From Aurantimonas aggregata (lineage in GTDB: Bacteria > Pseudomonadota > Alphaproteobacteria > Rhizobiales > Rhizobiaceae): a stretch of 64,000 nt of DNA. Within the stretch, counting starts at the first letter, position 1; each line of letters opens with the position of its first letter. Positions 1 to 9,867 of the stretch are shown in pieces. The notes under the pieces are model-generated. The model worked only from the letters and a program-made list of their open reading frames with translations, ran no database searches and was not told the origin of the DNA. Where the stretch lies: the NCBI RefSeq assembly GCF_010500835.1, contig NZ_JAAAMJ010000018.1:1-64000 (forward strand), given 5' to 3'. A program made the position numbers and the translations under genes.

Positions 1-187
1 CGGGTCCGTTGAAATCGGAACGAAGCGGGATCGCTGAAGCCATGGCAAACCTCCGTTTGCCTCCATCGATTCAGACTTCGCCCGCCTTGGGAACCCCTAC
101 AGAGTCAGCTATCGCGCACGTTGGTATGAGCCGACGCCGTGATCGGCCTATGGACGATCAGGAAGCGGAACCGGCAAAAGCGGAGGG

Positions 188-217
188 CAAAAAAAATGCA
201 AGGCTTTCGCCTTGCAT
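188..217 (-). terminator. Intrinsic terminator, minus strand
   Basis: A perfect 9-bp inverted repeat (ATGCAAGGC at 196-204, GCCTTGCAT at 209-217) closes a four-base loop that reads GAAA on the minus strand. It is followed on that strand by a run of eight to nine T (188-196). This is a textbook Rho-independent terminator for a leftward transcript that starts within the next 200 bases. Confidence 0.8.
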
Positions 218-390
218 GGTTGAGGTTGCGTGCCTGGATTTCACACCGAAGACTTTGTTCGGGGCTGCGACGATGTGTCGCGCCGGAAACCGCGTCCTCC
301 CGAGACTAGACCGCAGTCGGCGCCTCACGGGCGCCTTCTTTATAAGGCCGGACGTTAGCCAGACCGCCGCGTGTTGTCACGCGAAATTTG
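188..390 (-). ncRNA. Putative small RNA upstream of proS
   Basis: The strong terminator at 188-217 needs a leftward transcript, yet no protein gene lies to its right on the minus strand. The intervening DNA has several hairpins on that strand: GGCGCC-CGTGA-GGCGCC (about 323-339), CCGAA/TTCGG (about 246-262), and a possible closing pairing CGTCC/GGACG. A TTGACA hexamer sits at 397-402 on the minus strand, but the -10 expected 17 bases downstream (TGACAA) is weak. The result would be a transcript of roughly 170-180 nt. A 24-codon GTG-started frame (380-306) also lies in it, so a leader peptide is possible. I do not recognise the RNA family. The existence of a transcript is inference. Confidence 0.4.
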
Positions 391-541
391 CGGCGATGTC
401 AAATTTTGATGTCATCGCTTCGACTGCCGTTCTGCGCTTCCTGCGTCCGGTCCATCCTGCCTTTCCATTCTGCAGTCTACCAGTTATGAGGCGGCTCCGT
501 GGCCCACGTGGCCGCCGACCCTGGATCTGACCGGACTCATC

Positions 542-1864
542 ATGCGCCTGTCGCGATATTTTCTGCCGATTCTCAAGGAAACGCCGAAGGAAGCCGAGAT
601 CGTATCGCATCGTCTGATGCTACGGGCCGGGATGATCCGGCAGCAGGCGGCGGGCATCTATTCGTTCCTGCCGCTCGGCAAGCGCGTGCTGGACAAGGTC
701 TGCGACATCGTGCGCGAGGAGCAGAACCGCTCCGGCGCTATCGAACTGCTGATGCCGACGATTCAGTCCGCCGACCTGTGGCGCGAGAGCGGGCGCTACG
801 AGGATTACGGCAAGGAGATGCTGCGCATCGAGGATCGCCACGGCCGCGACCTGCTGTTCGGGCCGACCAACGAGGAGATGGTCACCGACATCTTCCGGTC
901 CTCGGTTCGCTCCTACAAGGACCTGCCGCTCAACCTCTACCATCTCCAGTGGAAGTTCCGGGACGAGGTACGCCCGCGCTTCGGCGTGATGCGCAGCCGT
1001 GAGTTCCTGATGAAGGACGCCTATTCCTTCGACCTCGACTTCGAATCGGCGCGCGCGTCCTACGATCGGATGTTCGTCGCGTATCTGCGGACCTTCGAGC
1101 GGTGCGGCCTGAAGGCCATCCCGATGCGGGCCGATACCGGTCCGATCGGCGGCGACCTCAGCCACGAATTCATCATCCTCGCCGCCACCGGCGAGAGCGA
1201 GGTGTTCTGCCACCGCGACTATCTCGGCCTGCCGGTTCCTGGCGCCGACGTCGATTTCAGCGATCCGACGGCCCTGCGGGCGATTGTCGACACCTGGACG
1301 ACCCCCTACGCGGCGACGGACGAGATGCACGAGACGGCCGTTTGGGACGCCTTGCCGGAGGACGAGCGGCTCGCCGCCCGCGGCATCGAGGTCGGCCATA
1401 TTTTCCACTTCGGCACCAAGTACTCCGCGCCGATGAATGCTGTCGTCACCGGCCCGGACGGGAAGGATGTTCCCGTCCACATGGGATCCTACGGGATCGG
1501 CCCGAGCCGGTTGCTCGCGGCGATCATCGAGGCCTCGCATGACGAAAACGGTATCATCTGGCCGAAATCGGTTGCGCCCTTCGACGTCGGGCTGATCAAC
1601 ATGAAGCCGGGCGATGCCGATTGCGACCGCGTCTGCGACGAGCTCTACGCGCAGCTCGAGGCCGCTGGCGTCGAGGTGCTCTATGACGACCAGGAAACCC
1701 GCGCCGGCGCGAAATTCGCCACGATGGACCTGATCGGTCTGCCGCTGCAGCTGATCGTCGGCCCGCGCGGAGCCAAGTCGGGCGAGGCCGAGATCAAGGA
1801 TCGGGCCACCGGCGAACGCGAGACGCTGCCGATCGCGGCGGTCCTGGACCGGGTGCTGGCTTGA
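542..1864 (+). CDS. proS: Prolyl-tRNA synthetase
   Basis: Class II aminoacyl-tRNA synthetase that charges tRNA-Pro in the cytoplasm. The 440-residue length is that of the short alphaproteobacterial form, which lacks the ~180-residue editing insertion found in the ~570-residue E. coli type. Class II motif 1 is near the start, motif 2 around residues 135-165 ([17 protein letters not shown]), and motif 3 near residues 315-330 ([10 protein letters not shown]), followed by the anticodon-binding domain. The ATG at 542 begins [13 protein letters not shown], the usual N terminus of this family. The stop overlaps the start of lolC, so the two are co-transcribed with lolD, an arrangement common in Hyphomicrobiales. 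Seen: full-length intact ORF. Family assignment is certain. Confidence 0.98.
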   Translation: MRLSRYFLPILKETPKEAEIVSHRLMLRAGMIRQQAAGIYSFLPLGKRVLDKVCDIVREEQNRSGAIELLMPTIQSADLWRESGRYEDYGKEMLRIEDRHGRDLLFGPTNEEMVTDIFRSSVRSYKDLPLNLYHLQWKFRDEVRPRFGVMRSREFLMKDAYSFDLDFESARASYDRMFVAYLRTFERCGLKAIPMRADTGPIGGDLSHEFIILAATGESEVFCHRDYLGLPVPGADVDFSDPTALRAIVDTWTTPYAATDEMHETAVWDALPEDERLAARGIEVGHIFHFGTKYSAPMNAVVTGPDGKDVPVHMGSYGIGPSRLLAAIIEASHDENGIIWPKSVAPFDVGLINMKPGDADCDRVCDELYAQLEAAGVEVLYDDQETRAGAKFATMDLIGLPLQLIVGPRGAKSGEAEIKDRATGERETLPIAAVLDRVLA

Positions 1865-3165
1865 CGGAAGCGACGCTCGCACCGGCCGCGCCGGCGCAGA
1901 AGCGCGGCTCGACCCGGCCGTTCTCCCGCTTCGAATGGATGATCGCCGGGCGCTATCTGCGGGCGCGCCGGCGGGACGCCGGCGTCTCGGTGATCGCCGG
2001 CTTCTCTTTCATCGGCATCATGCTGGGCGTCGCGGCGCTGATCATCGTCATGTCGGTGATGAACGGTTTCCGCGGCGAGCTGCTGACCCGGATCCTCGGC
2101 GTCAACGGCCACGTCATCCTTTATCCGATCGACCAGCCGCTGCGCGATTTCGACGTCGTCGCACAGCGCGTCGCAACGGTGCCGGGCGTCGATTTCGCCA
2201 TGCCGCTGGTGCAGGGGCAGGTGCTGGCCTCCGGCCCCGCCACCACCAGCACCGGCGCGCTGGTAAAGGGCGTGCGCGGCGCCGACCTCGATGAGCTGGC
2301 GCCGATCTCGGAGAACATCCGCCAGGGAACGCTGACGGATTTCGACACGGGTGGCGGCGTCGCCATCGGCATCCGTCTTGCCGAAGCGCTCGGCCTGCGG
2401 CTCGACGACAACATCACCCTCGTGTCGCCCGAGGGCGACGTGACGCCGCTGGGCACGACCCCGAGGGTCAAGGCCTATCCGGTCACGGCGATCTTCGAGA
2501 TCGGCCTGTCGGAATACGACGCGGCCTATGTCTACATGCCGCTGACCGAGGCCCAGCTGTTCTTCAACCAGGAGGATCAGGCCCAGTCGATCGAGCTGTT
2601 CGTCGACGATCCCGACGCGGTGCGCCTGCTGCAGCCGCAGATCGAGGCGGCGGCACAGCGCCCGGCCTACACCGTCACTTGGCAGACCCAGAACGAGTCG
2701 TTCTTCTCGGCGCTGCAGGTCGAGCGGAACGTCATGTTCATCATCCTGACGCTGATCATTCTCGTGGCGGCGCTGAACATCATCTCGGGCCTCTTCATGC
2801 TGGTGAAGGACAAGGGCCGGGACATCGCCATCCTGCGCACGATGGGTGCGACCAAGGGCGCGGTGATGCGGGTGTTCCTGATCACCGGCGCCTCGATCGG
2901 GTTGGCCGGGACGCTCGCGGGGTTGATCCTCGGCACGGCGTTCTGCCTCAACATCGAGAACATCAGGCTGTTCTTCTCCTGGCTCTCGGGGACCACGCTG
3001 TTCAATCCTGAATTCTATTTTCTCAGCCAGCTGCCGGCGGAGATCGACGTGTCGGAGGTCGTGCTGGTCGTCCTGATGGCGGTCGGCCTTTCCTTCGTCG
3101 CGACGATCCTGCCGTCGTGGCAGGCGTCCCGGCTCGATCCGGTCGAGGCATTGCGGTACGAATGA
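1861..3165 (+). CDS. lolC: Lipoprotein-releasing ABC transporter permease LolC/LolE
   Basis: Inner-membrane permease of the Lol system, which extracts outer-membrane lipoproteins from the inner membrane and hands them to LolA. The 434 residues show the expected layout: a membrane helix at about residues 35-60, a large periplasmic MacB-like domain, then three C-terminal FtsX-type helices (about 290-315, 335-360, 385-410). It ends in the typical [12 protein letters not shown] tail. The start is a TTG at 1861 overlapping the proS stop; this gives the usual ~25-residue lead before [14 protein letters not shown], so it is preferred over internal ATGs. Alphaproteobacteria have a single LolC/E-type protein, presumably working as a homodimer with LolD, encoded next. 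Calling it lolC rather than lolE or lolF is convention. Confidence 0.93.
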   Translation: MTEATLAPAAPAQKRGSTRPFSRFEWMIAGRYLRARRRDAGVSVIAGFSFIGIMLGVAALIIVMSVMNGFRGELLTRILGVNGHVILYPIDQPLRDFDVVAQRVATVPGVDFAMPLVQGQVLASGPATTSTGALVKGVRGADLDELAPISENIRQGTLTDFDTGGGVAIGIRLAEALGLRLDDNITLVSPEGDVTPLGTTPRVKAYPVTAIFEIGLSEYDAAYVYMPLTEAQLFFNQEDQAQSIELFVDDPDAVRLLQPQIEAAAQRPAYTVTWQTQNESFFSALQVERNVMFIILTLIILVAALNIISGLFMLVKDKGRDIAILRTMGATKGAVMRVFLITGASIGLAGTLAGLILGTAFCLNIENIRLFFSWLSGTTLFNPEFYFLSQLPAEIDVSEVVLVVLMAVGLSFVATILPSWQASRLDPVEALRYE

Positions 3166-3857
3166 TGACTGACACTGTTGCGCTGCGGCTCGAGGCGGTC
3201 GGTCGACATTTCAAGGAAGGCGAGGGCAAGCTCACGATCCTCGACGGAGCCGAGGTGGAAGTGCACGCCGGCGAGATGATCGCGCTCGTCGCGCCGTCCG
3301 GTGCCGGCAAGTCGACCCTGCTGCACATTGCCGGCCTGCTCGAGAAACCCGACACCGGCGAGGTCTATGTCGGCGGCGAGGCCTGCGGCAGTCTTGGCGA
3401 TGATCGCCGCACGCAGATGCGGCGCCGGTCGATCGGATTCGTCTACCAGTTCCATCATCTGCTGCCGGAGTTCTCGGCCCTCGAGAACGTCATGCTGCCG
3501 CAGATGATTCTCGGGCTCGGCCGCGTCGCCGCGGAAGCAAGGGCGCAGGAACTGCTTGACTACATGCGGATCGGCAAGCGCGCCTTGCACCGCCCGGCCG
3601 AGTTGTCCGGCGGCGAGCAACAGCGCGTGGCGATCGCCCGTGCCGTCGCCAATTCGCCGCACGTGCTGCTGGCCGACGAGCCGACCGGCAATCTCGATCC
3701 GACGACAGCGGGCTACGTCTTCGACGCGCTGACCGCGCTGGTCCGCCAGTCCGGCGTCGCGGCCCTGATCGCCACGCACAATCACGAGCTGGCGGCACGA
3801 ATGGATCGCTCGATCACCATCGAGCAGGGGCGGATCGTGCCCCACCAGTTCGGCTGA
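3162..3857 (+). CDS. lolD: Lipoprotein-releasing ABC transporter ATPase LolD
   Basis: ATP-binding subunit that powers lipoprotein release by the permease encoded just upstream. All ABC motifs are intact: Walker [10 protein letters not shown] at residues 44-52, the Q-loop region [11 protein letters not shown], the signature [14 protein letters not shown], Walker [13 protein letters not shown] and the switch histidine in IATHN. The first residue of Walker A is Ala where Gly is usual, which is tolerated. The start ATG at 3162 overlaps the lolC stop by ATGA; a second ATG follows directly at 3165. The 231-residue length is normal. A frame open further upstream lies inside lolC and is not a real extension. 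Confidence 0.96.
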   Translation: MMTDTVALRLEAVGRHFKEGEGKLTILDGAEVEVHAGEMIALVAPSGAGKSTLLHIAGLLEKPDTGEVYVGGEACGSLGDDRRTQMRRRSIGFVYQFHHLLPEFSALENVMLPQMILGLGRVAAEARAQELLDYMRIGKRALHRPAELSGGEQQRVAIARAVANSPHVLLADEPTGNLDPTTAGYVFDALTALVRQSGVAALIATHNHELAARMDRSITIEQGRIVPHQFG

Positions 3858-3957
3858 CCGCCGACGGTCTCGACATAGCGCCGGCATTCGTCGGCGATCT
3901 CCAAACCCTTCGACATCGCTCGTCTCTCGCTAGGCCACGCTTTCGTGCGCCTGGCGC

Positions 3958-3986
3958 TTGACATTGCCGCTACGAGAGGAACAGAT
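3958..3986 (+). promoter_or_regulatory. Possible sigma-70 promoter
   Basis: TTGACA at 3958-3963 is a perfect -35 hexamer. Seventeen bases on is ACAGAT (3981-3986), only a partial -10. It would start a transcript around 3993, ahead of the 28-codon ORF at 4016 and dnaE. The spacing is ideal but the -10 is weak, so this is tentative. Confidence 0.35.
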
Positions 3987-4015
3987 GGCGAACATAGAAC
4001 AAAAAGGGAACGAAG

Positions 4016-4102
4016 ATGCTCGAAATCACCAAGGATCTCCTGTCGCTGGCCGCCCTGTCCGGTTTCGTGTTCAGCCTCACGCTTCTCGTCCACGCGGTCT
4101 GA
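4016..4102 (+). CDS. 28-residue putative membrane micropeptide
   Basis: A tiny ORF in the gap between lolD and dnaE. It begins with an acidic/basic stretch (MLEITKDLL) and continues as one hydrophobic helix (about residues 8-26, SLAALSGFVFSLTLLVHAV), so it would be a single-span membrane peptide. A purine-rich AAAAAGGGAACGAAG lies just before the ATG, with GGGA about 6-7 bases upstream, a good ribosome binding site. A -35-like TTGACA lies 50 bases upstream. The composition is unlike the arginine-rich translations of the other frames here, which argues for real coding. Function unknown; translation not proven. Confidence 0.55.
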   Translation: MLEITKDLLSLAALSGFVFSLTLLVHAV

Positions 4103-4237
4103 CCGGTCGCTTTCCTGGGGACGGTTCGTGCGCGCTCTTACCGGGCGGCGGCGGAGCGGGTAGGACAGCGGGACTGATGCCGCCAAGGGGCTCCTCGGGG
4201 CGACGACCTGGGGCGCCCGTGACCCAGGAGCTTCCGG

Positions 4238-7200
4238 ATGAGCGATCACATCGGTGACAGCCCCCGCTTCATTCACCTGCGGGTGCACAGCGCCTTCTCG
4301 CTGCTCGAAGGCGCGCTGAAGCTCGACCAGATCATCAAGTTCGCCGTTGCCGACGAGGCGCCTGCGATCGGCATCGCCGACACAAATAATCTGTTCGGCG
4401 CGCTGGAGTTTTCCGAAAAGGCCGCGAAGGCCGGGCTGCAGCCGATCGTCGGCTGCCAACTCGACGTCGATTTCGGCGACACGATCACCGAAGGCCGGGG
4501 CGGGCGCGGCGACCGCAACGCACTGCCGATGGCGCCCCTGGTTCTGATCGCGACGAGCGAGGCGGGTTATGCCAACCTCGTCGAGATCGTCTCGCTGGCC
4601 TATCTCGGCCACCCCGACACCCAGCGGCCGCATGTGCCGGTCGAGTGGATCGAGGCGCATTGCGGGGACGTGATCTGCCTGACCGGCGGTCCGCTCGGGC
4701 CGATCGGTCTCGCGCTCGCCGGCGACCGCGGCCCGCTCGCCCGGGCCCGGCTCGAGCGACTCGCGGCCTGCTTCGGCGACCGGCTCTATGTCGAGCTGCA
4801 GCGCCAGGAGGGGCGGAGCCGCCGCGTGGAGGCGGAAACGATCCAGATCGCCTACGACATGGCGCTGCCGCTGGTGGCGACCAACGAGCCGTTCTTCTAT
4901 TGCCCCGACGATTTCGATGCGCATGACGCGCTGCTCGCGGTCGCCAGCAACCGCCTGGTCAGCCAGGAGGATCGCCGCCGGCTGTCGCGCGATCACTGCC
5001 TGAAGACCCAGGGCGAGATGGCGGTTCTGTTCGCCGACCTGCCGGAAGCCCTGCAGAACACCATCGAGGTTGCCCGCCGCTGTTCGTATCGGCCGCGCAC
5101 CCGCGCGCCGATCCTGCCGCGCTTTGCCGGCGCCGACGCCGATCCGGTCGAGGCCGATGCGGCCGAAGTCGGTGAACTGCGCCGCCAGGCCTTCGAGGGG
5201 CTGGAGAAGCGGCTGGCGACGCTCGGGCTTGCGCCGGGCGAGACCGAGGAGAGCTACCGCGCCCGCCTCGACTTCGAGCTGACGATCATCGAGCGGATGA
5301 AGTTTCCGGGCTACTTCCTGATCGTTGCGGACTTCATCAAATGGGCCAAGGCGCAGGGCATCCCGGTTGGGCCCGGCCGTGGTTCCGGTGCCGGCTCGCT
5401 GGTCGCCTATTCGCTGACCATTACCGATCTCGATCCGCTGCGCTTTTCGCTGCTGTTCGAGCGCTTCCTCAACCCGGACCGCGTGTCGATGCCGGATTTC
5501 GACATCGACTTCTGCCAGGATCGGCGCGAGGAGGTCATCCGCTACGTCCAAGGCAAATACGGCCGCGACCAGGTCGGGCAGATCATCACCTTCGGAACGC
5601 TGCAGGCGCGCGCCGTGCTGCGCGACGTCGGGCGCGTGCTCGAAATGTCCTACGGCCATGTCGACAAGCTCTGCAAGCTGGTGCCGCAGAACCCGGCCAA
5701 CCCGGTGACGCTGGCGCAGGCGCTGGTCGAGGAGCCGCGGCTGCAGGAAGCCCGCGAGAAGGAGGAGATCGTCGACCGGCTGATCTCCATCGCGCTGAAG
5801 CTCGAGGGGCTCTACCGCCACGCCTCGACCCACGCCGCCGGCATCGTCATTGGCGACCGGCCGCTGTCGAAGCTCGTGCCGATGTATCGCGACCCGCGCT
5901 CCGACATGCCGGTCACCCAGTACAACATGAAGTGGGTGGAACCGGCGGGCCTGGTCAAGTTCGACTTTCTCGGCCTGAAGACGCTGACGACGCTGCAGAA
6001 GGCGGTGTCGTTGATCGCCCGCAAGGGCATCGATATCGATCTTGCGGCGATCCCGCTGGACGATGCCAAGAGCTACGAGATGCTGACCCGCGGCGAAACT
6101 GTCGGGGTCTTTCAGGTGGAATCGGTCGGCATGCGCAAGGCGCTGATCGGCATGCGGCCCGACCGCTTCGAGGACATCATCGCCCTGGTCGCGCTCTACC
6201 GGCCGGGCCCGATGGAGAACATCCCGACCTACAACGCCCGCAAGCATGGCGACGAGGAAGTCGACGTCATCCATCCGAAGATCGTGCCGATCCTGCAGGA
6301 GACCCAGGGCGTCATCATCTACCAAGAACAGGTGATGCAGATCGCCCAGGTCCTCGCTGGCTACTCGCTCGGCGAAGCCGACCTGCTGCGCCGCGCGATG
6401 GGCAAGAAGATCCGCGCCGAGATGGACCAGCAGCGCGTGCGCTTCGTCGAGGGCGCCGTCGCCAACGGGCTCGAGAAAGCCCATGCGAACATGATCTTCG
6501 ATCTGCTCGCCAAGTTCGCCGATTACGGCTTCAACAAGAGCCACGCGGCGGCCTACGCGCTGATCGCCTATCAGACGGCCTATCTGAAGGCGAACTACCC
6601 GGTCGAGTTCCTCGCCGCGTCGATGACGCTCGATTGCGGCAACACCGACAAGCTCAACGATTTCCGCATGGATGCCCAACGGCTGGGAATCACGGTGGTG
6701 GCGCCCTCGGTGCAGACCTCGCACAAGGCGTTCGAGGTCGGCGAGGACCGGATCCTCTACGCGCTGGCGGCGATCAAGGGCATCGGCGAGCAGGCGGTCG
6801 AGCACATCGTCGAGCGCCGCGGTGAGGGCGAATACGCCTCGCTGGAGGATTTCTGCGCCCGCATCGACCCGAAGATCGTCAACAAGCGGACGCTGGAATT
6901 CCTGATCGCCGCCGGCGCGCTCGACTGCTTCGGCCACGATCGCGCGGTCCTGACCGCCAATATCGAGCTGATGGCTTCTTACGCGTTGCGCGTCCACGAG
7001 GGCCGCACCTCCGGCCAGCACGACATGTTCGGCTCCGCCGGCGACGCGCCGGAGCCGCTGCGGCTCAACCCGGCGCCGCTCTGGACGTCGGCCGAGAAGC
7101 TGCTGCGGGAATTCCAGGCGATCGGCTTCTACATCTCGGCGCACCCGCTCGACGAATACAAGGCGACGCTGAAGCGCCTGCGCGTCCAGACCCATGCTGA

Positions 7201-7708
7201 GGTCACCGCCGGGGTGAAGCGCGGCGCCAGCGCCGGCAAGCTCGCCGGAACGGTCACCTCGCGCCAGGAGCGCAAGACGCGGACCGGCGGCAAGATCGGC
7301 ATCGTCCAGCTGTCCGATCCGAGCGGCCAGTACGAGGTCGTGCTGTTCTCCGAGGTGCTCTACGCCTTCCGCGACATGCTGGAGCCGGGCGCCTCGGTGA
7401 TCGTCACGGTTTCCGCGGAGGAACGCCCGGAAGGCATCTCGCTGCGCGTGCAGTCGGTGCAGTCGCTGGAGGACGAGGCGGTGCGCATGCAGAAGGCGCT
7501 GCGCATCTTCATGCGCGACGCGGCGCCCCTGCAACTGGTCCGCAGCCAGTTGCAGACCGACGGCGACAGCGAGGTTTCGGTGATCCTGGTGCGCGACGCC
7601 GGCGAGCGGGAGGTGGAGATCACGTTGCCCGGTCGCTACCGCGTCTCGCCGCAGATGGCGAGCGCGGTGAAGGCCGCGCCCGGCGTGCTCGACGTCGAGC
7701 TCCTGTAG
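4238..7708 (+). CDS. dnaE: DNA polymerase III subunit alpha
   Basis: Catalytic subunit of the replicative DNA polymerase. The 1156 residues match the DnaE1 type. An N-terminal PHP domain starts at FIHLRVHSAFSLLEGAL. The polymerase palm has the catalytic PDFDIDF motif (about residues 420-426) after the GPGRGSGAGSLVAYSL loop. These are followed by a helix-hairpin-helix region, an OB domain near residues 1010-1080, and a C-terminal tau-binding region. QHDMFG at residues 927-932 matches the internal beta-clamp binding motif. The ATG at 4238 has GGAGCTTCCGG upstream. A second, error-prone dnaE2 would differ and is not here. The dinB gene lies convergent just downstream. Confidence 0.98.
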   Translation: MSDHIGDSPRFIHLRVHSAFSLLEGALKLDQIIKFAVADEAPAIGIADTNNLFGALEFSEKAAKAGLQPIVGCQLDVDFGDTITEGRGGRGDRNALPMAPLVLIATSEAGYANLVEIVSLAYLGHPDTQRPHVPVEWIEAHCGDVICLTGGPLGPIGLALAGDRGPLARARLERLAACFGDRLYVELQRQEGRSRRVEAETIQIAYDMALPLVATNEPFFYCPDDFDAHDALLAVASNRLVSQEDRRRLSRDHCLKTQGEMAVLFADLPEALQNTIEVARRCSYRPRTRAPILPRFAGADADPVEADAAEVGELRRQAFEGLEKRLATLGLAPGETEESYRARLDFELTIIERMKFPGYFLIVADFIKWAKAQGIPVGPGRGSGAGSLVAYSLTITDLDPLRFSLLFERFLNPDRVSMPDFDIDFCQDRREEVIRYVQGKYGRDQVGQIITFGTLQARAVLRDVGRVLEMSYGHVDKLCKLVPQNPANPVTLAQALVEEPRLQEAREKEEIVDRLISIALKLEGLYRHASTHAAGIVIGDRPLSKLVPMYRDPRSDMPVTQYNMKWVEPAGLVKFDFLGLKTLTTLQKAVSLIARKGIDIDLAAIPLDDAKSYEMLTRGETVGVFQVESVGMRKALIGMRPDRFEDIIALVALYRPGPMENIPTYNARKHGDEEVDVIHPKIVPILQETQGVIIYQEQVMQIAQVLAGYSLGEADLLRRAMGKKIRAEMDQQRVRFVEGAVANGLEKAHANMIFDLLAKFADYGFNKSHAAAYALIAYQTAYLKANYPVEFLAASMTLDCGNTDKLNDFRMDAQRLGITVVAPSVQTSHKAFEVGEDRILYALAAIKGIGEQAVEHIVERRGEGEYASLEDFCARIDPKIVNKRTLEFLIAAGALDCFGHDRAVLTANIELMASYALRVHEGRTSGQHDMFGSAGDAPEPLRLNPAPLWTSAEKLLREFQAIGFYISAHPLDEYKATLKRLRVQTHAEVTAGVKRGASAGKLAGTVTSRQERKTRTGGKIGIVQLSDPSGQYEVVLFSEVLYAFRDMLEPGASVIVTVSAEERPEGISLRVQSVQSLEDEAVRMQKALRIFMRDAAPLQLVRSQLQTDGDSEVSVILVRDAGEREVEITLPGRYRVSPQMASAVKAAPGVLDVELL

Positions 7709-7758
7709 GCAATGGAACCTGCTAGGCGGCGGAATCGGTCCGGGCGCGTCGCCGGGCC

Positions 7759-9105
7759 CTAACTGGCGTCGTCGTCCGGCGCCTCGACCGGCTTCGAGCG
7801 AAAGGTGCCGGAGGTCGCGACGTGCTTTCGTGCCGTCCGGCCGAACGTATAGCCGGTTTCGATTGCGCTCTGGCCAAAGCGGTCGCGCAACCGGTCGAGC
7901 GCCGCCTCCGCCTTGGCGCGCTTGGCGGCGCCCGGATCGACGAGATCGTCGGGGTCGGCCATCACCGCCGGGTGGAAGTCCGAGCAGCCGATGCCGATCA
8001 GCCGGAAGCGCGTGCCGTCGATCTCCTTCTCCAGCAGCATCCGGCCCGTTGCGAATATCCGGTCGGCAAGCCGCGTTGGCTGGCCGAGCTTGAAATTGCG
8101 CGTCCGGATGCGGAAGCCGGCGCTCTTCAGCTTCAGGACGATCGTCATCGCCGACAGGTCCGTCGCCTTCAGGCGCCGCGCGACCTTTTCGCTGAGGGCG
8201 CGCAGCAGCGGCACCAGGTCGGCGGCGGCGGACAGGTCACTGTTGAAGGTGGTTTCCGCCGAGATGCTCTTCATCTCGCTGCTCGGATCGACCTTTCGCG
8301 TGTCGATGCCGCGGGACAGCCGATACAGGCGCTGACCCATCTGGCCATAGCGCCGCATCAGCCCGGCCTCGTCCATGGTCTGCAACTGGCCGATGCTGGT
8401 GATGCCGTCGCCGGCGAGCGAACGTTCCATGGCGCCGCCGACGCCCCAGATCTTCGTCACCGGCTTGTCGGCGAGGAAGGCGAGGGTTTCCTTTCGCCCG
8501 ATCACCGAGAAGCCGCGCGGCTTCTCAAGGTCGCTCGCCACCTTGGCGAGGAACTTGTTGTGCGACAGGCCGATCGAGACGGTGATGCCGAGGTCTTTCT
8601 CGACGCGGGCCGCGAGCCGGGCGAGCGTCATCGCCGCGGGTTCGCCATGCAGGCGCTCCGTGCCGGACAGGTCGAGAAACGCCTCGTCGATCGACAGCGG
8701 CTCGACCAGCGGAGTGACCGCCAGCATCATCGCCCGGACCTCGCGGCCGACGCCGGCGTATTTCGCCATGTCGGGCGATAAAACCACGGCGTCAGGGCAG
8801 AGCTTCAGCGCCTTGAACATCGGCATGGCGGAGCGCACGCCGCGGATGCGAGCGATGTAGCAGGCGGTCGAGACGACACCGCGCTGCCCGCCACCGATGA
8901 TCACCGGCCGATGCAGCAACTCCGGCCGGTCGCGCTTCTCGACGCTGGCATAGAACGCATCGCAGTCGAGATGGGCGATGGCGAGATCGGCGAGTTCCGG
9001 GTGATCCGCGACCCGGGGGCTGCCGCAAGACGTGCAGCGGCGCCCGTTCGCGCCCTGGCGGACGAGGCAGTCCCGGCAGAAGCGCAAGGGTGATGGGGCG
9101 GACAT
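7759..9105 (-). CDS. dinB: DNA polymerase IV (Y-family, zinc-ribbon type)
   Basis: Error-prone translesion polymerase of the Y family. The catalytic core begins at about residue 43 with [13 protein letters not shown], carrying the first catalytic Asp, and continues with [15 protein letters not shown], holding the second acidic pair. Helix-hairpin-helix and little-finger domains follow. The N terminus has an extra ~40 residues with four cysteines in two CxxC pairs (C10, C13, C24, C27), a zinc-ribbon-like extension I associate with the longer alphaproteobacterial DinB proteins. No clear C-terminal clamp-binding motif is obvious in the tail. Monocistronic-looking; convergent with dnaE. Confidence 0.94.
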   Translation of the reverse strand: MSAPSPLRFCRDCLVRQGANGRRCTSCGSPRVADHPELADLAIAHLDCDAFYASVEKRDRPELLHRPVIIGGGQRGVVSTACYIARIRGVRSAMPMFKALKLCPDAVVLSPDMAKYAGVGREVRAMMLAVTPLVEPLSIDEAFLDLSGTERLHGEPAAMTLARLAARVEKDLGITVSIGLSHNKFLAKVASDLEKPRGFSVIGRKETLAFLADKPVTKIWGVGGAMERSLAGDGITSIGQLQTMDEAGLMRRYGQMGQRLYRLSRGIDTRKVDPSSEMKSISAETTFNSDLSAAADLVPLLRALSEKVARRLKATDLSAMTIVLKLKSAGFRIRTRNFKLGQPTRLADRIFATGRMLLEKEIDGTRFRLIGIGCSDFHPAVMADPDDLVDPGAAKRAKAEAALDRLRDRFGQSAIETGYTFGRTARKHVATSGTFRSKPVEAPDDDAS

Positions 9106-9183
9106 GTCGGACTCGGGGCGAGTTGCTGGCGGGCAGGATAGCCCAGCCGCCCACGGAGGGAAATCGCGGCGAAAGCAGCGCTG

Positions 9184-9867
9184 CTATGCGGCGCCGCGGG
9201 TCCGGGCCGGTTCGCCGTCGAGGATCGCGAGAATCAGCGATTCGGCCTCAGCCCAGTCGGCGGCGGCGAGCGCGCCGTTCGGCAACGGCGGCAGATGCGG
9301 GCGAAAGGCCTCGTTGGCCATCAGATGGATCAAGTGGGCAGCCGGATAGCTGCGCTGCACCGAGACGAGATTGGGCGGCAGATCGTCGGCGAAGATCAGC
9401 GGGCCCTTCCAGCGCACGCCGAGTTCCGCGACGACGGCGCCCTTGGAGCGCTCCGTCGCGATCATCGGGAAGGCGAGACCCTCGCGATCCAGCAACGCCC
9501 GCCGATGGGGATAGAAGGAGGGCGTCATGGCGGTGAGAAACACGATGTCGGCCGTGCCGGCGAGGCGCCCGAGCGATTCGACCGCGCCCGGCACCACCTT
9601 CTGGCGCTCCTGCTGATCCTCGTAGAGACGCATCGTTACCTGGTCGAGTTCGGAGCCGGTCAACGCCGCCCCGGTCGACAGCGAGCGGACATTGCCGGTC
9701 AGGCGGAAGCTCTCGGCGCTCAGGTGCGCTCCATGCTCGGCGAGAAGTTCCTGGAACGGCGCGATGAATTCGAGAACCACCTCGTCGATGTCGAGGACGA
9801 GCAGCGCCTCGTGCGACTGCATGATCTCGCCGACTCGCGGTCCTTGGGTTACGCTGCGCCGGCTCAT
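9184..9867 (-). CDS. HAD-like hydrolase, function unknown
   Basis: A 227-residue protein with haloacid dehalogenase traits. Motif I is LVLDIDEVVLEF near residue 25 (DxD). Motif II is IVFLTAMTP (a Thr at the end of a strand), and a late FADDLPPN supplies the acidic pair of motif IV. The cap between motifs I and II is small and helical. The substrate cannot be predicted. The start overlaps the stop of the DUF3572 gene by ATGA, so the two are translationally coupled. This pair lies divergent from divK, a neighbourhood I associate with Hyphomicrobiales. Confidence 0.75.
   Translation of the reverse strand: MSRRSVTQGPRVGEIMQSHEALLVLDIDEVVLEFIAPFQELLAEHGAHLSAESFRLTGNVRSLSTGAALTGSELDQVTMRLYEDQQERQKVVPGAVESLGRLAGTADIVFLTAMTPSFYPHRRALLDREGLAFPMIATERSKGAVVAELGVRWKGPLIFADDLPPNLVSVQRSYPAAHLIHLMANEAFRPHLPPLPNGALAAADWAEAESLILAILDGEPARTRGAA

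Larger units (their letters stand above)
1..541. other. Gene-poor leading region upstream of proS
   Basis: No convincing protein gene is visible here. Forward frames can be read open for long distances, but the translations are arginine- and proline-rich, of mixed composition, and have no recognisable motif. The only clear structure is a perfect hairpin followed by a T-run on the minus strand (188-217), with compact stem-loops upstream of it that suggest an untranslated RNA. The promoter and leader of proS must also lie here; I do not see a clear -35/-10 pair for it. In related genomes a DUF1467 protein precedes proS, but I cannot identify its end here. Confidence 0.4.

Noticed and set aside
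9-530. A 173-codon forward frame before proS
   Set aside because: Mixed, proline- and arginine-rich composition, no ribosome binding site and no motif; it crosses the terminator hairpin.
3859-3917. Minus-strand peptide [20 protein letters not shown] just after lolD
   Set aside because: It looks protein-like, but the frame runs on antisense into lolD without a stop, and no ribosome binding site or homology could be confirmed.
3782-7534. A 1250-codon open frame antisense to dnaE
   Set aside because: It is arginine-, aspartate- and leucine-rich with no motif. GC-rich codon bias keeps this antisense frame free of stops. dnaE on the other strand is certain.
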